Shown here one piece after another: positions 4,935 through 5,221 of a stretch of 5,221 nucleotides of DNA. Within the stretch, counting starts at the first letter, position 1. The number at the start of each line of letters is the position of its first letter. Where the stretch lies: the NCBI GenBank assembly GCA_030618065.1, contig JAUXEE010000180.1, forward strand, positions 1-5,221, given 5' to 3'. The DNA is from Gemmatimonadota bacterium. GTDB taxonomy: Bacteria > Gemmatimonadota > Gemmatimonadetes > Longimicrobiales > Gaopeijiaceae. Below the pieces are notes generated by a model. That model did not search any database, was not told the origin of the DNA, and saw only the letters and a program-made list of their open reading frames with translations. The position numbers were made by a program, and so were the translations under genes.

Positions 4935-5221
4935 GTGAAAGTTCGAGCTATAGACGGTACCGATAGATCTTCACCATTCCAGACCCGGTGGATTTCTCTC
5001 CTCCTGGTAGTCCTCTTGGCTGCTTCCGTTCAGGCCTGTGGCGACGGAAATGGGACACCCCCTCCGCACACCTTGCGTTTTGGCCAGCTTGGAGAGATGG
5101 AAGTGGGTGTGGTGGCCCCCCTCGTTTTTGGTGAGGGAGTAGGGGAGCTTCAACAAATTCTGACTTGGGGCTCCTCAGGAGCCTGGGTGTTGCGGGAGAT
5201 CATCTCCTACAGGGGCCTCAT
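4935..5221 (+). CDS. Putative lipoprotein of unknown function (5' part, runs off right edge)
   Basis: An open frame of 95 codons reaches the window edge without a stop. The start is taken as GTG at 4935, the only usual initiator in frame between the dnaN stop and the signal peptide; AAGG directly abuts it, so the ribosome site is poor and the start uncertain. The N-terminus has charged residues, then RWISLLLVVLLAASVQAC, a lipoprotein signal peptide with Cys35 as the likely lipidated residue. The -2 Gln makes VQAC an imperfect lipobox. The mature part begins CGDGNGTPPP, a flexible linker, followed by LRFGQLGEMEVGVVAPLVFG. No family is recognised. It should be exported and anchored in a membrane. 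It lies 20 nt after dnaN and is probably co-transcribed, in the place where recF is found in many bacteria. Confidence 0.7.
   Translation, partial: MKVRAIDGTDRSSPFQTRWISLLLVVLLAASVQACGDGNGTPPPHTLRFGQLGEMEVGVVAPLVFGEGVGELQQILTWGSSGAWVLREIISYRGL

Overview
The window is a chromosomal replication-origin neighbourhood from a G+C-rich, Gram-negative-type bacterium. Two gene blocks diverge from a short intergenic region at about 1921-2123. The minus strand carries the conserved block rpmH (ribosomal protein L34), rnpA (RNase P protein), yidD (membrane-insertion factor) and yidC (membrane insertase, cut by the left edge). The plus strand carries dnaA (replication initiator), a 286-bp intergenic origin, dnaN (sliding clamp), and the start of an unrecognised lipoprotein gene cut by the right edge.

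A YidC with a large periplasmic domain and a lipoprotein signal peptide suggest a diderm. The L34 N-terminus (MPTYNP...) and the general look of DnaA point loosely to a Gemmatimonadota-like or FCB-group relative. This is an impression from memory; the window alone cannot fix the phylum.

Region by region: 1-1179 yidC (minus, 5' part); 1176-1388 yidD (4-nt overlap with yidC); 1361-1765 rnpA (28-nt overlap with yidD); 1771-1917 rpmH; 1921-2123 divergent control region with a DnaA box inside a candidate dnaA promoter; 2124-3512 dnaA; 3513-3798 oriC; 3799-4914 dnaN; 4935 to the edge, lipoprotein. There is no RNA gene, mobile element or CRISPR array.

The clearest result is the origin. It has five forward TCCACA-core DnaA boxes, two of them packed as a perfect 8-bp tandem repeat, then two G residues, four uninterrupted CTA triplets (DnaA-trios), an A+T-rich palindromic segment, and an inverted box next to dnaN. 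This is the layout of the basal unwinding module described in Bacillus subtilis. DnaA is expected to bind the boxes, load from the trios onto single-stranded DNA and open the A+T-rich segment; DnaN then clamps the polymerase. The minus-strand block links ribosome production, tRNA maturation and membrane-protein insertion.

Other points worth checking are a perfect 12-bp hairpin with a short T run inside rnpA, which could lower expression downstream of rpmH, and an rnpA frame that stays open through all of rpmH, as in Thermus. I see no clearly novel multi-gene system here.
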